DNA from: Thioalkalivibrio sp. ALJT
Lineage (GTDB): Bacteria > Pseudomonadota > Gammaproteobacteria > Ectothiorhodospirales > Ectothiorhodospiraceae
DNA length: 64,000 bases
Reading direction: 5' to 3'
Assembly (NCBI RefSeq): GCF_000381825.1
Contig: NZ_KB907130.1
Span: 44,266-108,265, forward strand
Shown: positions 27,811 to 37,314 of the stretch, piece by piece
How the letters are laid out: every line of letters starts with the position of its first letter
Position numbering within the stretch: the first letter of the stretch is position 1
Position numbers and translations under genes: made by a program
Notes under the pieces: model-generated
What the model was told of the DNA's origin: nothing
The model's input: the letters and a program-made list of their open reading frames with translations, nothing else
Database searches by the model: none

Positions 27811-28820
27811 GGCTTGACTCCTGTCGGGGTAGCGTCGAGGGGGCTGTGTGGACCGTCGGCCCGGCTCATGATGTTGAGGTTTGCGTAGACCAGGTCGGTG
27901 ATGCGGCTGGCCGTTTCCAGGGCACGTTGACCATCGCGGCCACTGACGACGACCGGGCCCTGGCCGCGCACGGCGGCCACGAAGGCCTGGATCTCGGCCA
28001 GCAGGGCATCGGCCGCGTCGAACACGCTCTCGTCGCGGTGGATTGCCGGGGCCCCGGTCGCGGGGTCCGGCTCGCCGATGTGGTTCAGCGACAGGATGCG
28101 GTTCTGGAAGTCCACCGACGCATAGGCATGCGACTGGAAGATGCGCATGCGGCGTTCGGTCTTGGTGCTGACCCGGCTGGAGGTCACGTTGGCGACGCAG
28201 CCGTCGGCAAACTCGAGGCGCGCATTGGCGATGTCGATGTCCTCGGTCAGGACCCGTGCGCCGGAGGCGCGGATGTCCGCGAGCGGGGCGTCCACCAGTG
28301 ACAGGATGATGTCGATGTCGTGGATCATCAGATCCAGGACCACCGAGACGTCCGTGGCGCGGGGGGTGTACGGTGCCAGCCGGTGGGATTCGATGAAGCG
28401 CGGATGCAGCGGACTCTCGGTCAGGCGTCGCAAGGCGGCATTGAAGCGTTCGAGGTGCCCGACCTGCAGCACTACCCCCTGATCCTCGGCGATCCGGTTC
28501 AGGGCCTCGGCCTGCTCCAGGGTTGCGGTAATCGGCTTTTCCACCAGCACATGGCATCCCGCCTCGAGGAAGTCGCGGGCGATATCGAAGTGCAGGGTGG
28601 TTGGCGCCGCGATGGATACGGCATCGACCTTGCCAAGCAGGGCGCGGTGATCGGTCTCGGCGGCACAGCCGTGTTCCGCCGCAATGCGGCCGGCGGTGTT
28701 GGCATCGGCATCGACCACGGCCACCAGTTCGGTGTCCGGCAGAGCGGCGTATTTGGCAGCATGCCATTTGCCGAGATGGCCGACGCCGACGGCGGCACAG
28801 CGTAACGGGGTTTGGGACAT
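27807..28820 (-). CDS. gnnA: GnnA-like Gfo/Idh/MocA sugar dehydrogenase
   Basis: NAD(P)-dependent oxidoreductase with an N-terminal Rossmann fold (AVGVGHLGKWHAAKYAALP), the family EKPIT motif and a C-terminal dimerisation domain with MIHDIDIILSL. With gnnB downstream and coupled to it, it is predicted to oxidise the 3-OH of UDP-GlcNAc to the keto sugar, the first step to the diamino sugar used in amide-linked lipid A. I take the ATG giving MSQTPLRC (337 residues); a TTG two codons earlier is possible. It is divergent from rnhB over 119 bases. WbpB-type O-antigen sugar synthesis is the alternative reading. Confidence 0.8.
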   Translation of the reverse strand: MSQTPLRCAAVGVGHLGKWHAAKYAALPDTELVAVVDADANTAGRIAAEHGCAAETDHRALLGKVDAVSIAAPTTLHFDIARDFLEAGCHVLVEKPITATLEQAEALNRIAEDQGVVLQVGHLERFNAALRRLTESPLHPRFIESHRLAPYTPRATDVSVVLDLMIHDIDIILSLVDAPLADIRASGARVLTEDIDIANARLEFADGCVANVTSSRVSTKTERRMRIFQSHAYASVDFQNRILSLNHIGEPDPATGAPAIHRDESVFDAADALLAEIQAFVAAVRGQGPVVVSGRDGQRALETASRITDLVYANLNIMSRADGPHSPLDATPTGVKP

Positions 28821-28939
28821 GGGCAAGCTCGGGTCCGGGGGCGGTGTGCTAGGATTTTCGGCGCTATTGTAACGGATCGCGGGCGCGGCGCATGGTCGCG
28901 GGCGATGAACTGTCTGCAGTTTACCGTTGTGGGGTATTC

Positions 28940-29548
28940 ATGTCCGGAATCGAGGCGGGCCAGCGGTGTGTGGCCGGCGTGGATGAAGTGGGGCGCGGGC
29001 CGCTGGCCGGTCCGGTGGTGGCTGCGGCCGTGGTCTTGCCGGAGGGCTATGCGGGCGCGGGCCTGGCAGATTCCAAAAAGCTTGGCGTGCGCAAGCGCGA
29101 GGCCCTGGATCGGCAGATCCGGGCGGATGCCCTGGCGTGGTCGCTGGGACGGGCCGAGGCCGCCGAGATCGATCAGTTGAATATCCATCGTGCAACCCTG
29201 CTCGCGATGCAGCGCGCGGTGGCGGGATTGGCGATCGCGCCTGCCCATCTGCTGGTGGACGGTCGTTTTGCCCCGGAAGGCCCGTGGAGCGCGGAGGCGA
29301 TCGTCGGGGGGGATGGTTCGGTGCCTGCGATCAGCGCGGCCTCCATCATTGCGAAGGTGGCGCGGGATGCCTGGCTGAAAGAGCTGCACGCGGTCTACCC
29401 GGAGTACGGTTTTGACCGCCATGCGGGTTACCCCACACCTGCGCATCGCGAGGTGCTGGCACGCCTGGGACCCTGTCCCCAGCATCGACGCAGCTTCGCG
29501 CCCGTGGCCCGAGCCCTGGGCGCTGCGGATGCGGTGACCGGGCGATGA
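28940..29548 (+). CDS. rnhB: Ribonuclease HII
   Basis: Removes RNA from RNA:DNA hybrids and single ribonucleotides from DNA. The signature [23 protein letters not shown] holds the first DE pair, ADSKKL follows, and later acids lie in LLVDGRF and the IIAKVARDA helix. The start [10 protein letters not shown] gives 202 residues; 16 upstream in-frame codons are not family-like. The stop overlaps the dnaE ATG by four bases. The lpxB-rnhB-dnaE order of other gammaproteobacteria is kept except that lpxB, gnnB and gnnA are reversed. Confidence 0.97.
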   Translation: MSGIEAGQRCVAGVDEVGRGPLAGPVVAAAVVLPEGYAGAGLADSKKLGVRKREALDRQIRADALAWSLGRAEAAEIDQLNIHRATLLAMQRAVAGLAIAPAHLLVDGRFAPEGPWSAEAIVGGDGSVPAISAASIIAKVARDAWLKELHAVYPEYGFDRHAGYPTPAHREVLARLGPCPQHRRSFAPVARALGAADAVTGR

Positions 29549-32500
29549 GCCATACCACATCGGAATTCGTGCACCTGCGGGTGCACTCGGAATATTCGCT
29601 GGTGGATGGCCTGGTGCGCCTGAAGCCGCTGGTCAAGTCCGTGGCAGAGGCCGGCATGGCGGCGGTCGCCGTGACCGATCACTGCAACCTGTTCGGGCTG
29701 GTCAAGTTCTATCGTGCGGCGATTGCACAGGGAGTCCAGCCCATTGTCGGGGCCGATGTACTGGTTCGCGATGCCCGTGCCGATGGCAGCCTGGCGCGGA
29801 TGACGCTGCTGGCGCAGAACGATCCCGGCTACCGCAATCTGACCCGCCTGATCTCGCGTGCCTGGCAGGAAGGCCAGGAGAAGGGGATCCCGCGCGTGGA
29901 CTGTGCCTGGCTGGATGCCGCCGCCGACGGCCTGATTGCGCTGTCCGGGGGGATCGATGGGCTGTTCGTCAGCGGGCGGGGTGTGGCCCGTGCCCTGCAG
30001 GCGGCGGATCTGGAGCCATGGATGCGGCGGTTCCCCGGGCGCTTTTACCTGGAGCTGGTGCGCAGTGACCGTCCGGGCGAGGAGGCCTGGATCGAGCAGG
30101 CCCTGGCGGCTGCCGAGGCCTTCGAGTTGCCGGTGGTGGCCACGAACGATGTGCGTTTTCTGCGTCCGGAGGATTTCGAGGCGCACGAGGCGCGTGTGTG
30201 TATCCATGACGGGGTCACGCTGGATGACCCGCGGCGCCCGCGGCGCTATTCCGAGGCGCAGTACCTGCGTTCGCCCGAGGAGATGGCGGAACGCTTTGCG
30301 GATATCCCCGAGGCCCTGGCCAACAGCGTGGCCATCGCGCGTCGCTGCAGCGTCCGTCTGACGCTGGGGCAGTCGGTTCTTCCCGATTTCCCGGTTCCCG
30401 AGGGTTCGACGGTAGAGGATCACCTGCGGGTGACCTCCGCTCAGGGACTGGAGGCGCGACTGGAACGTTTTTGTTTCGCTCCGGTGGAGGATTACCAGGC
30501 GCGGCTACAGCGCGAGCTGGACGTGATCTGCCAGATGGGATTCCCGGGATACTTCCTGATCGTGGCCGACTTCATTCAGTGGGCCAAGGACAACGCGATC
30601 CCGGTGGGGCCGGGCCGTGGTTCCGGTGCAGGGTCGCTGGTGGCCTATGCGCTGGGAATTACTGATCTGGATCCATTGCGTTACGAGCTTCTTTTCGAGC
30701 GATTTCTGAATCCCGAGCGCGTCTCCATGCCGGACTTCGATGTCGATTTCTGCATGGAGAAACGCGACGACGTAATCGACTATGTCGCCGAGCGCTACGG
30801 CCGCGACAAGGTCTCGCAGATCATTACCCACGGCACCATGGCGGCCAAGGCGGTGGTGCGCGATGTTGGCCGGGTCCTGGGGCACGGCTATGGCTTCGTG
30901 GACCGGATCGCCAAGCTGATCCCGTTCGAGCTGGGCATGACCCTGGAGAAGGCCCTGACCGAGAGCGAGGAGCTCAAATCGCTTTACGACGATGACGAGG
31001 AGGTCCGGGCAATCATCGATCTGGCCCGCAAGCTGGAGGGCCTGACGCGCAATGCCGGCAAGCATGCGGGTGGGGTGGTGATTGCGCCCTCGGCACTGAC
31101 GGACTTTTCGCCGCTTTACTGCGAAGATGACGGCGGCTCGCTGGTGACCCACTTCGACAAGGACGACGTCGAAGCGGTGGGGCTTGTGAAGTTCGATTTC
31201 CTCGGGCTGCGCACCCTGACCATCATTGACTGGGCGGTGCAGAACGTTCGCAAGATGGACGCCTCCTCCCTGGTCGATCTCGATGCGATCCCGCTGGATG
31301 ATCCGGCGACCTTCCAGTTGCTGAAAGATGCCCGGACGACGGCGGTATTCCAGCTCGAATCGGGGGGCATGAAGGAGCTGATCAAGCGCCTGCAGCCCGA
31401 CAGCTTCGAAGAGATCATCGCCCTTGTGGCGCTGTATCGTCCGGGTCCGCTGCAATCCGGCATGGTGGATGACTTCATCGACCGCAAGCATGGGCGGGCG
31501 GAGGTGGAGTACCCGCATCCGGACCTGGAACCGATCCTGCAGCCGACCTACGGCGTGATCCTGTATCAGGAGCAGGTTATGCAGATTGCTCAGGTGCTGG
31601 GCAACTACACCCTCGGTGGAGCGGATCTGCTGCGCCGCGCGATGGGCAAGAAAAAACCCGAGGAGATGGCCAAACAGCGGGCGATCTTCCTCAAGGGTGC
31701 GCTCGGGCGCGGGGTAGACGAGGGGGTCGCGACCTACATCTTCGACCTGATGGAGAAGTTCGCAGGTTACGGCTTCAACAAATCGCACTCTGCGGCCTAT
31801 GCGCTCGTGGCCTACCAGACCGCCTGGCTGAAGGCACATTATCCCGCGCCTTTCATGGCCGCGGTGCTCTCGGCCGATATGGACAACACCGACAAGGTAG
31901 TGGGGTTGATCGAGGAAAGCCGCAACATGGGGCTCGCGGTGCGGCCCCCGGACGTTAATCAGTCGGATTACCGCTTTACCTGTCAGGACGCCCAGACGGT
32001 GGTGTACGGCCTCGGTGCGATCAAGGGGGTAGGCGAATCGGCCATCGACACCTTGCTGCGGGCCCGCGCGGATGGCGGGGCCTTTCACGGGCTGGTCGAT
32101 CTGTGCCAGCGGGTAGAGCTTGGCAAGCTGAACAAGCGGGTGCTGGAGACCCTGGTGCGCGCTGGCGCCCTGGATGCGATCGGCGTCAATCGCGCGACCC
32201 TGCTGAAGGATATCCCGATGGCCGTGGCGGCGGCGGAACAGACCGAGCGCAACGCCAGCCTGGGGGTGGTCGATCTGTTTGGGGACCCGGCGGCAGCGGT
32301 GATCCCGGAAAGCGAGGCACTGCCGGAGCTGGAAGATGACGAGCGCCTGCGTGGTGAAAAGGACACGCTGGGTCTTTATCTGACCGGCCACCCGGTGGAA
32401 CGCTACCGCGCGGAACTCCAGCGCCTGACGGGCACCACGCTGCAGGCGCTGGAGGCAAGACTGGAAGAGCGTCCGGATGAGCGTGAGGGCCAGAAGTGGC

Positions 32501-33018
32501 GGGGCAAGCAGGAGACGGTGCGCATCGCCGGCCTGATTGTCGGAGTGCGGGTGCGCAGTACTCAGAGCGGACGCATGGGGTTTGTCACGCTGGATGATCG
32601 CAGTGGGCGAGCCGAGGTGGTGCTGTTTAACGATGACCTGACCCGTTACAAGGACCTGCTGGAGCCGGATTCCCTGCTGGTCGCGGAGGGGACGGTGACC
32701 CTCGACGACTATGCGGGCGGCATTCGGATGCGGGCTCGTGCGGTACACAGTCTGGATGAGGCACGGGCGCAGTGGGCGCGCGCACTGCATCTGTGCCTGG
32801 AAGGTGTGGTTCCGGAGCAGGTGAGTCACCTGCGCGGCCTGATGGAGGCCCATCGTGAGGGGGGCTGCAGGCTCCACATGTGTTATCGCCGCGAGGATCT
32901 GGAGGCCGACATCAGCTTGCCCGAGGACTGGACCATCCGCCCTGACGAGGAGCTTTTGCGGGCCATACAGCAGTCCCTTGGCCCGGACTGCGAGGCGCGG
33001 GTGCTGTACGGCCATTAG
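29545..33018 (+). CDS. dnaE: DNA polymerase III subunit alpha
   Basis: Catalytic subunit of the replicative polymerase. It has an N-terminal PHP domain ([18 protein letters not shown]) and a C-family polymerase core with [20 protein letters not shown] and the catalytic aspartates in [21 protein letters not shown] beta-clamp/HhH region follows ([20 protein letters not shown]), then a C-terminal OB fold ([18 protein letters not shown]). Its 1157 residues match DnaE1 (E. coli 1160). It starts in the rnhB stop. The degenerate element copy D begins just after its stop. Confidence 0.98.
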   Translation: MSHTTSEFVHLRVHSEYSLVDGLVRLKPLVKSVAEAGMAAVAVTDHCNLFGLVKFYRAAIAQGVQPIVGADVLVRDARADGSLARMTLLAQNDPGYRNLTRLISRAWQEGQEKGIPRVDCAWLDAAADGLIALSGGIDGLFVSGRGVARALQAADLEPWMRRFPGRFYLELVRSDRPGEEAWIEQALAAAEAFELPVVATNDVRFLRPEDFEAHEARVCIHDGVTLDDPRRPRRYSEAQYLRSPEEMAERFADIPEALANSVAIARRCSVRLTLGQSVLPDFPVPEGSTVEDHLRVTSAQGLEARLERFCFAPVEDYQARLQRELDVICQMGFPGYFLIVADFIQWAKDNAIPVGPGRGSGAGSLVAYALGITDLDPLRYELLFERFLNPERVSMPDFDVDFCMEKRDDVIDYVAERYGRDKVSQIITHGTMAAKAVVRDVGRVLGHGYGFVDRIAKLIPFELGMTLEKALTESEELKSLYDDDEEVRAIIDLARKLEGLTRNAGKHAGGVVIAPSALTDFSPLYCEDDGGSLVTHFDKDDVEAVGLVKFDFLGLRTLTIIDWAVQNVRKMDASSLVDLDAIPLDDPATFQLLKDARTTAVFQLESGGMKELIKRLQPDSFEEIIALVALYRPGPLQSGMVDDFIDRKHGRAEVEYPHPDLEPILQPTYGVILYQEQVMQIAQVLGNYTLGGADLLRRAMGKKKPEEMAKQRAIFLKGALGRGVDEGVATYIFDLMEKFAGYGFNKSHSAAYALVAYQTAWLKAHYPAPFMAAVLSADMDNTDKVVGLIEESRNMGLAVRPPDVNQSDYRFTCQDAQTVVYGLGAIKGVGESAIDTLLRARADGGAFHGLVDLCQRVELGKLNKRVLETLVRAGALDAIGVNRATLLKDIPMAVAAAEQTERNASLGVVDLFGDPAAAVIPESEALPELEDDERLRGEKDTLGLYLTGHPVERYRAELQRLTGTTLQALEARLEERPDEREGQKWRGKQETVRIAGLIVGVRVRSTQSGRMGFVTLDDRSGRAEVVLFNDDLTRYKDLLEPDSLLVAEGTVTLDDYAGGIRMRARAVHSLDEARAQWARALHLCLEGVVPEQVSHLRGLMEAHREGGCRLHMCYRREDLEADISLPEDWTIRPDEELLRAIQQSLGPDCEARVLYGH

Positions 33019-33021
33019 CCC

Positions 33022-33181
33022 GTGAGTACTGCACACACGCGTGTTGGCACCTCAGGTTTTCCGGGGCCGGGTGCATTGTGGTTCTGCGGGCCCGTTCTTG
33101 ATCGAAAGCGGGCGCAATGACGGCGCGGGACCGGCCCTGGCAGAATGGGCGTCCGGTTGTCCCTCGCGTTCAATCCGCGTC
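33022..33181 (-). repeat. Dispersed intergenic element, copy D (degenerate, reversed)
   Basis: Read on the minus strand this segment shows, in order, GCGGATTGAACGCG, CATTCTGC, GCGCCCG followed by a GATCAAGAACGGG hairpin, GCAGAACCACAATGC, GGTGCCAACACGCGTGTGTG and an end abutting the dnaE stop. These match blocks of copies A and C in the same order, but about half the length is missing. Its ends are not complementary to each other. Confidence 0.5.
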
Positions 33182-33297
33182 TCTTTAAGCGGTGTTGCCC
33201 TGGAACCGGCGCCGGGGCGCACCGCAGCGATGCCTGTCGCAATTGGGTACAATCGCGTGTCTTCGCCGGTATCCACATTCAGTCATCGGGGCTCTGC
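33182..33297 (+). promoter_or_regulatory. accA leader
   Basis: The rest of the dnaE-accA gap. TTGGGTACAATCG (about 33243-33255) carries a fair -10 box (TACAAT) about 50 bases before accA. No matching -35 box stands out. Confidence 0.3.
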
Positions 33298-34263
33298 ATG
33301 AATCCGGATTTTCTTGATTTTGAACAGCCTATTGCCGAATTGGAGGCGAGGATCAATGATCTGCGCTACGTCGGTGACGATGCTGAGGTCAATATCCAGG
33401 AAGAGTTACAACGCCTGGAGGACAAGTGCCGTTCGTTGACCGAGGGCATTTTTGCCCAGCTCACCCCCTGGCAAGTGGCTCAGATCTCGCGTCATCCGCG
33501 GCGTCCCTACACGCTGGATTACATCCCCGAGCTGTTCGATGAGTTCGAAGAGCTGCACGGTGATCGAGCCTTCGGCGACGACCCGGCCATCGTCGGCGGG
33601 ATCGCGCGGCTCGACGGCCGGCCGGTCATGTTGATCGGTCATCAGAAGGGGCGTCAGACCCGGGACAAGGTCCATCGCAACTTCGGGATGCCGCGCCCGG
33701 AGGGGTATCGCAAGGCGCTGCGCCTGATGGAGACCGCCGAACGCTTCCGCCTGCCGGTGCTCACCTTCATTGATACTCCGGGTGCCTACCCCGGGGTTGG
33801 CGCCGAGGAGCGCGGCCAGAGCGAGGCCATCGCGCGTAACCTGCGGGTCATGGCGCGACTGGATACGCCCATCATCGCCACCGTGATCGGCGAAGGGGGC
33901 TCTGGCGGCGCGCTCGCGATTGGCGTCGGGGATGCCACCCTGATGCTGCAATATTCGACCTACTCGGTGATCTCGCCCGAGGGTTGTGCCTCGATCCTCT
34001 GGAAAAGTGCGGAAAAGGCCGCGGATGCTGCCGAGGCGCTGGGCATTACCTCGGAACGGCTGAAGGAGCTCGGGCTGGTCGACCGGATCGTGCCGGAGCC
34101 CCTTGGCGGTGCCCATCGCGATCCCGAGATGATGTCCGCGCGCCTGCGCACGGCCTTGCTGGACACCCTGGATGGCCTTGAGGGCCTGGATCCGCGCAAG
34201 CGTCTGGATCGGCGCTACCGCCGGCTCATGGATTACGGCGCTTTCCAGGAAGCCGCCTCCTGA
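33298..34263 (+). CDS. accA: Acetyl-CoA carboxylase carboxyltransferase subunit alpha
   Basis: Alpha subunit of the carboxyltransferase that moves the carboxyl group from carboxybiotin to acetyl-CoA in the first step of fatty acid synthesis. The N-terminus ([23 protein letters not shown]), the oxyanion [15 protein letters not shown] loop and [16 protein letters not shown] are family hallmarks; 321 residues is usual. The start is set by homology; the frame upstream is open for 51 codons with no similarity and overlaps the degenerate repeat. Confidence 0.98.
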   Translation: MNPDFLDFEQPIAELEARINDLRYVGDDAEVNIQEELQRLEDKCRSLTEGIFAQLTPWQVAQISRHPRRPYTLDYIPELFDEFEELHGDRAFGDDPAIVGGIARLDGRPVMLIGHQKGRQTRDKVHRNFGMPRPEGYRKALRLMETAERFRLPVLTFIDTPGAYPGVGAEERGQSEAIARNLRVMARLDTPIIATVIGEGGSGGALAIGVGDATLMLQYSTYSVISPEGCASILWKSAEKAADAAEALGITSERLKELGLVDRIVPEPLGGAHRDPEMMSARLRTALLDTLDGLEGLDPRKRLDRRYRRLMDYGAFQEAAS

Positions 34264-34273
34264 CCCGCGTGCG

Positions 34274-35563
34274 GTGGTGGACGACCCGGTCGTTGGTGCA
34301 GTCCGCGAGTTTCTGGAACCTTTTTCGGGCCCGCGCCGGGTCCGTATCGCCTTCAGTGGAGGGCTCGATTCGTGCGTACTGCTGCACGCCGCGGTCCGGC
34401 TTGGACTCGCGGGGCTGGAGGCCATGCACGTGGACCATCGACTGCGGTCCGACGCCTCACTTCAGGCAGAGCATTGTGCGACCGTCGCCCGCGCACTGGG
34501 CTGCCCGTTCGAGTTGCGGGAACTGGAACCGCTGAATACGGCAGACAGCGGTCTGGAGGCGGCGGCACGAACGGCACGCTATGCGCAGTTGCGCGCCGGG
34601 CTCGGCGCCGGTGACCTGATCCTGACCGCGCAGCATGCCGACGACCAGGCCGAGACCTTCCTGCTGGCGGCGTTGAGGGGCAGTGGCCCGGACGGGCTGC
34701 AGGGCATGCGCCCCTTGCGCCGCGAGGGCGCGACCTGGCTGGGTCGGCCATTGCTGTATTTGCCGCAGACCGCCCTGGTGGATTATGCGCGGCGCGAGCG
34801 CCTCGACTGGTATGACGACCCCAGTAACCTGGACCTGCGATTTGACCGCAACTTCCTGCGGCATTCGGTGATGCCGCTGTTGCGCGAACGGTTTGGCGGC
34901 CGCACGGGGCTAGCGCGGGCCGCGGGGTGGCAGCAGGAGGCGGTGGAGCGACTGCGCACCTGTGATCGCGCACGCATGCCGGCGTCGGGCGATACCGCTC
35001 GACCATGGCTGGAGCTCGACCGACTGCGCCCGCTGGAGGCCCGTGAACAGCGGGGCCTGCTGCGCCAGTGGCTGCGCGAACAGGGGGTGCGACCACCGGG
35101 GCACGAGCGCCTGCGCGAGTTCCTGCGCCAGGTGTTGAGCGCCCGCGTGGATACATCCCCTCTGGTCGTTTGGGACGACGGCTGGATGCGGCGTTATCAA
35201 GGTCGGTTGTATGCCGGGCGGGGCGCGCCGGCGGAGGCGGGGGGCGCGTTGCGCCCGGATCGGATCTGGCCCCCGGAACAGCAGCAGTGCCAGTTGCCCG
35301 ATGGGCGTTGCCTGGATCGTGACATGCTTCCTGCGCTGGGCGTGCAGCGCGATATGGCCCTCACCGTCAGTTACCGTCGCGGCGGCGAGAAGGTCCTGAC
35401 AGCGGCAGGCCGGCGGACGCTCAAGAAGCTCTTTCAGGCGCGGGGTATCCCGCCGTGGGAGCGCGATCGTGTGCCGCTGCTGCGCCAGGCCAACGGCGAG
35501 GTGGTGGCTGTACTCTGGCCGGAGACCGTTCTGGCCGGGGACCGTCAAGGAGACGCTGATTGA
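34274..35563 (+). CDS. tilS: tRNA(Ile)-lysidine synthase TilS
   Basis: Converts C34 of the CAU anticodon of tRNA-Ile2 to lysidine, changing both its amino acid identity and codon reading. The PP-loop SGGLDS (residues about 28-33) binds ATP, HVDH and TAQHADDQAETFLL follow, and a C-terminal TilS domain ends near KLFQARGIPPWERDRVPLL. The start is not obvious: tandem GTG codons at 34274 and 34277 lie just after accA and have no strong Shine-Dalgarno. The last bases (ACGCTGATTGA) are also the left arm of dispersed element copy C, so the stop codon is inside the repeat. Confidence 0.93.
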   Translation: MVDDPVVGAVREFLEPFSGPRRVRIAFSGGLDSCVLLHAAVRLGLAGLEAMHVDHRLRSDASLQAEHCATVARALGCPFELRELEPLNTADSGLEAAARTARYAQLRAGLGAGDLILTAQHADDQAETFLLAALRGSGPDGLQGMRPLRREGATWLGRPLLYLPQTALVDYARRERLDWYDDPSNLDLRFDRNFLRHSVMPLLRERFGGRTGLARAAGWQQEAVERLRTCDRARMPASGDTARPWLELDRLRPLEAREQRGLLRQWLREQGVRPPGHERLREFLRQVLSARVDTSPLVVWDDGWMRRYQGRLYAGRGAPAEAGGALRPDRIWPPEQQQCQLPDGRCLDRDMLPALGVQRDMALTVSYRRGGEKVLTAAGRRTLKKLFQARGIPPWERDRVPLLRQANGEVVAVLWPETVLAGDRQGDAD

Positions 35564-35885
35564 ATCGCGCGTCCGCGCTCGAGTCGCTTTTGCGTGCGTT
35601 TAATGCGCGGTGACGGCCGTGCAGTCATTCTGCTGCAGGTGAACCGCAACGCCGTTCCCGCGCCCGTTTGTTGATCAACAACGGGTGGCCGATCCCCTTA
35701 TTTCACTAACTTGTGGGGTTGGTGCCCCCCGATTCTGAATGAATATGGCCCGAGCCTGCGTTGCGCCCCGAATCCATCAGAAACGGGCGGGTAGAACCAT
35801 ACCCGCTGCACGACGCGCCTTGTCTCGGAACGCTTGTCTCCAAAAACTGGGGGGCACCCACGCGGACGTGCGATTCAATCAGCGT
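35553..35885 (+). repeat. Dispersed intergenic element, copy C (complete, 333 bp)
   Basis: Its ends, 35553-35577 and 35861-35885, are inverted repeats of 25 bases with one difference that would still be a G-U pair in plus-strand RNA (ACGCTGATTGAATCGC then RCGTCCGCG). The left arm includes the tilS stop. Inside are TGACGGCCGTGCAGTCATTC, GTTCCCGCGCCCG, a CCCGTT...AACGGG hairpin (35661-35686), GGGTAGAACCATACCCGC (35789-35806) and a GGTGCCCCCC/GGGGGGCACC pair (about 35721-35730 with 35850-35859). No gene is visible in it. Confidence 0.8.
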
Positions 35886-35966
35886 GTCCTAAACCCCCGG
35901 ATTTGACGGACACGCAGGATGCGGCGATTCTTGGGGCGTGTTGATCGTTTTCCGGGTCAGGGGTAC

Positions 35967-36728
35967 GTGAAAGGAATCACGACACAGATCGAACGGAGCG
36001 GTATCGGATGGCTGGCAGCCGGTCTTCTCGCGGCTGCTCCTGTGGCGGCAGACTCGCTGGTTCTGACAACCGCAAGCTATCCGCCTTTCAACTTTCAGGC
36101 CGAATCCGGCGAGCTGGACGGGATCTCCGTGCGCGTGCTGGATGCGCTGCTGGAGGCTGCGGAGGTGGAGGCGGATATCCGCATGTTGCCATGGCGACGG
36201 GCGCATGCCGAGGCTCGGGCGCAAGCCGGCACCTGTGTCTTTTCCACCACGCGCACCGCCGAGCGCGAGGATCGGTTCGCCTGGGTGGGTCCGCTGGTGG
36301 CCAATCAGTGGCACGCGTTTGCGCTCGAGGGCTCCGACGTGGACGCCGATTCGCTGGAGGCGCTCCAGCATTACCGTGTAGGGGGGCAGCGCGACGATGC
36401 GGTGACGCTGTTCCTGCAAGATCGGGGCATCGCCGTCGACGTGGCCCCGGACGATCGTCTGAACGCGCGCAAGCTTGCTGCGGACCGGATCGATGTCTGG
36501 GTGAGCGGCGAATATCTTGCGCCCTGGTACGCGCGGCAGGAGGGAGTCGGGGAGCTGCGTTCGCTGTTCGCGTTCCATGACACGGTGATGTCGCTGGCCT
36601 GTCACCCGGAGACGGACCGTACCCTGCTGGACCGAATGCAGGAAGAGCTGGACGCCATGCGGTCCGATGGACGGCACGCGGCGATCGTTCGGGAGGTGCT
36701 GGATAGCAATGGTGAAGCGCATGAGTGA
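35967..36728 (+). CDS. Periplasmic solute-binding protein (SBP_bac_3 type)
   Basis: A predicted exported protein with a signal peptide (GITTQIERSGIGWLAAGLL, cleavage near APVAA-DS) and a two-lobed amino-acid-type binding fold. TTASYPPFNFQAESGELDGIS is the typical start, and the residues around FSTTRTAEREDRFAWVGP are the usual hinge region. It is not next to ABC transporter genes; instead its 3' end overlaps siaB, so it is probably a sensor or ligand-presenting part of the Sia system. I choose GTG at 35967 because it gives a compact signal peptide and AGGGG lies just upstream; an ATG 16 codons earlier is possible. The ligand is unknown. Confidence 0.75.
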   Translation: MKGITTQIERSGIGWLAAGLLAAAPVAADSLVLTTASYPPFNFQAESGELDGISVRVLDALLEAAEVEADIRMLPWRRAHAEARAQAGTCVFSTTRTAEREDRFAWVGPLVANQWHAFALEGSDVDADSLEALQHYRVGGQRDDAVTLFLQDRGIAVDVAPDDRLNARKLAADRIDVWVSGEYLAPWYARQEGVGELRSLFAFHDTVMSLACHPETDRTLLDRMQEELDAMRSDGRHAAIVREVLDSNGEAHE

Positions 36729-37314
36729 GGCAGCGGCCAGGGTACAAAAGGATGCGTCGGCTCTGATGGCCGAGGAGGTGCTGGGCTTTCAGCGCAACAT
36801 GGCGCGGCGTGGCATTATCTTCTCGTTTACCGGATACATCTCCGAAGGGATACTGAAAGCCCTGGGCGATGCGCTGCGTCAGAAAATCCGGCTGGAATCG
36901 ACGGATAACAAGACCGTCAATCGCGTGTTTTCGGTGTTTGTGGAGCAGGTGCAGAACATCATCCGCTATTCTGCGGAACGCATTGAACACGACGCCGAAC
37001 CCCCGGTGGAGTTGAGTTCGGGGATGATTACGGTGGGCTCCGACAATGGCCGTTTCTTCGTGGTCTGTGGCAACGTGGTTGGACGTGACGATGCGGCCGT
37101 GCTGGCCGCGCGGCTGCGTGAGCTGGCCGCGATGGATAACGCCGAGCTGCGGCGCTTCTACAAGGAAAAACTGCGGGAGCCGTCGGAAGAAGGCAGCAAG
37201 GGCGGCAGTATCGGTCTGATCGAGATTGCGCGGCGCGCCAGCGAGCCGATCCAGTTCGATTTTCAGGACATCTCCGATGTGCAATCCTATTTCGTTCTCA
37301 AGGCCTATATCTGA
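36709..37314 (+). CDS. siaB: SiaB-family protein kinase
   Basis: DUF6272/SiaB-like protein. In Pseudomonas aeruginosa SiaB is the kinase that phosphorylates SiaC, countering phosphatase SiaA. Features here are the N-terminal FQRNMARRGIIFSFTGYIS block, an HPT/GHKL-like NRVFSVFVEQVQNIIRYSAER helix and the glycine-rich EGSKGGSIGLIEIARRAS near the C-terminus, where the ATP lid of the histidine-kinase fold would be. It overlaps the binding-protein gene by 20 bases and ends one base into siaC (TGATG). The ATG at 36709 has GGGAGG 12 bases upstream; ATG at 36721 is possible. Confidence 0.85.
   Translation: MVKRMSEAAARVQKDASALMAEEVLGFQRNMARRGIIFSFTGYISEGILKALGDALRQKIRLESTDNKTVNRVFSVFVEQVQNIIRYSAERIEHDAEPPVELSSGMITVGSDNGRFFVVCGNVVGRDDAAVLAARLRELAAMDNAELRRFYKEKLREPSEEGSKGGSIGLIEIARRASEPIQFDFQDISDVQSYFVLKAYI

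Noticed and set aside
30505..33036. An 843-codon frame on minus opposite dnaE
   Set aside because: Entirely antisense to dnaE with no recognisable motif.
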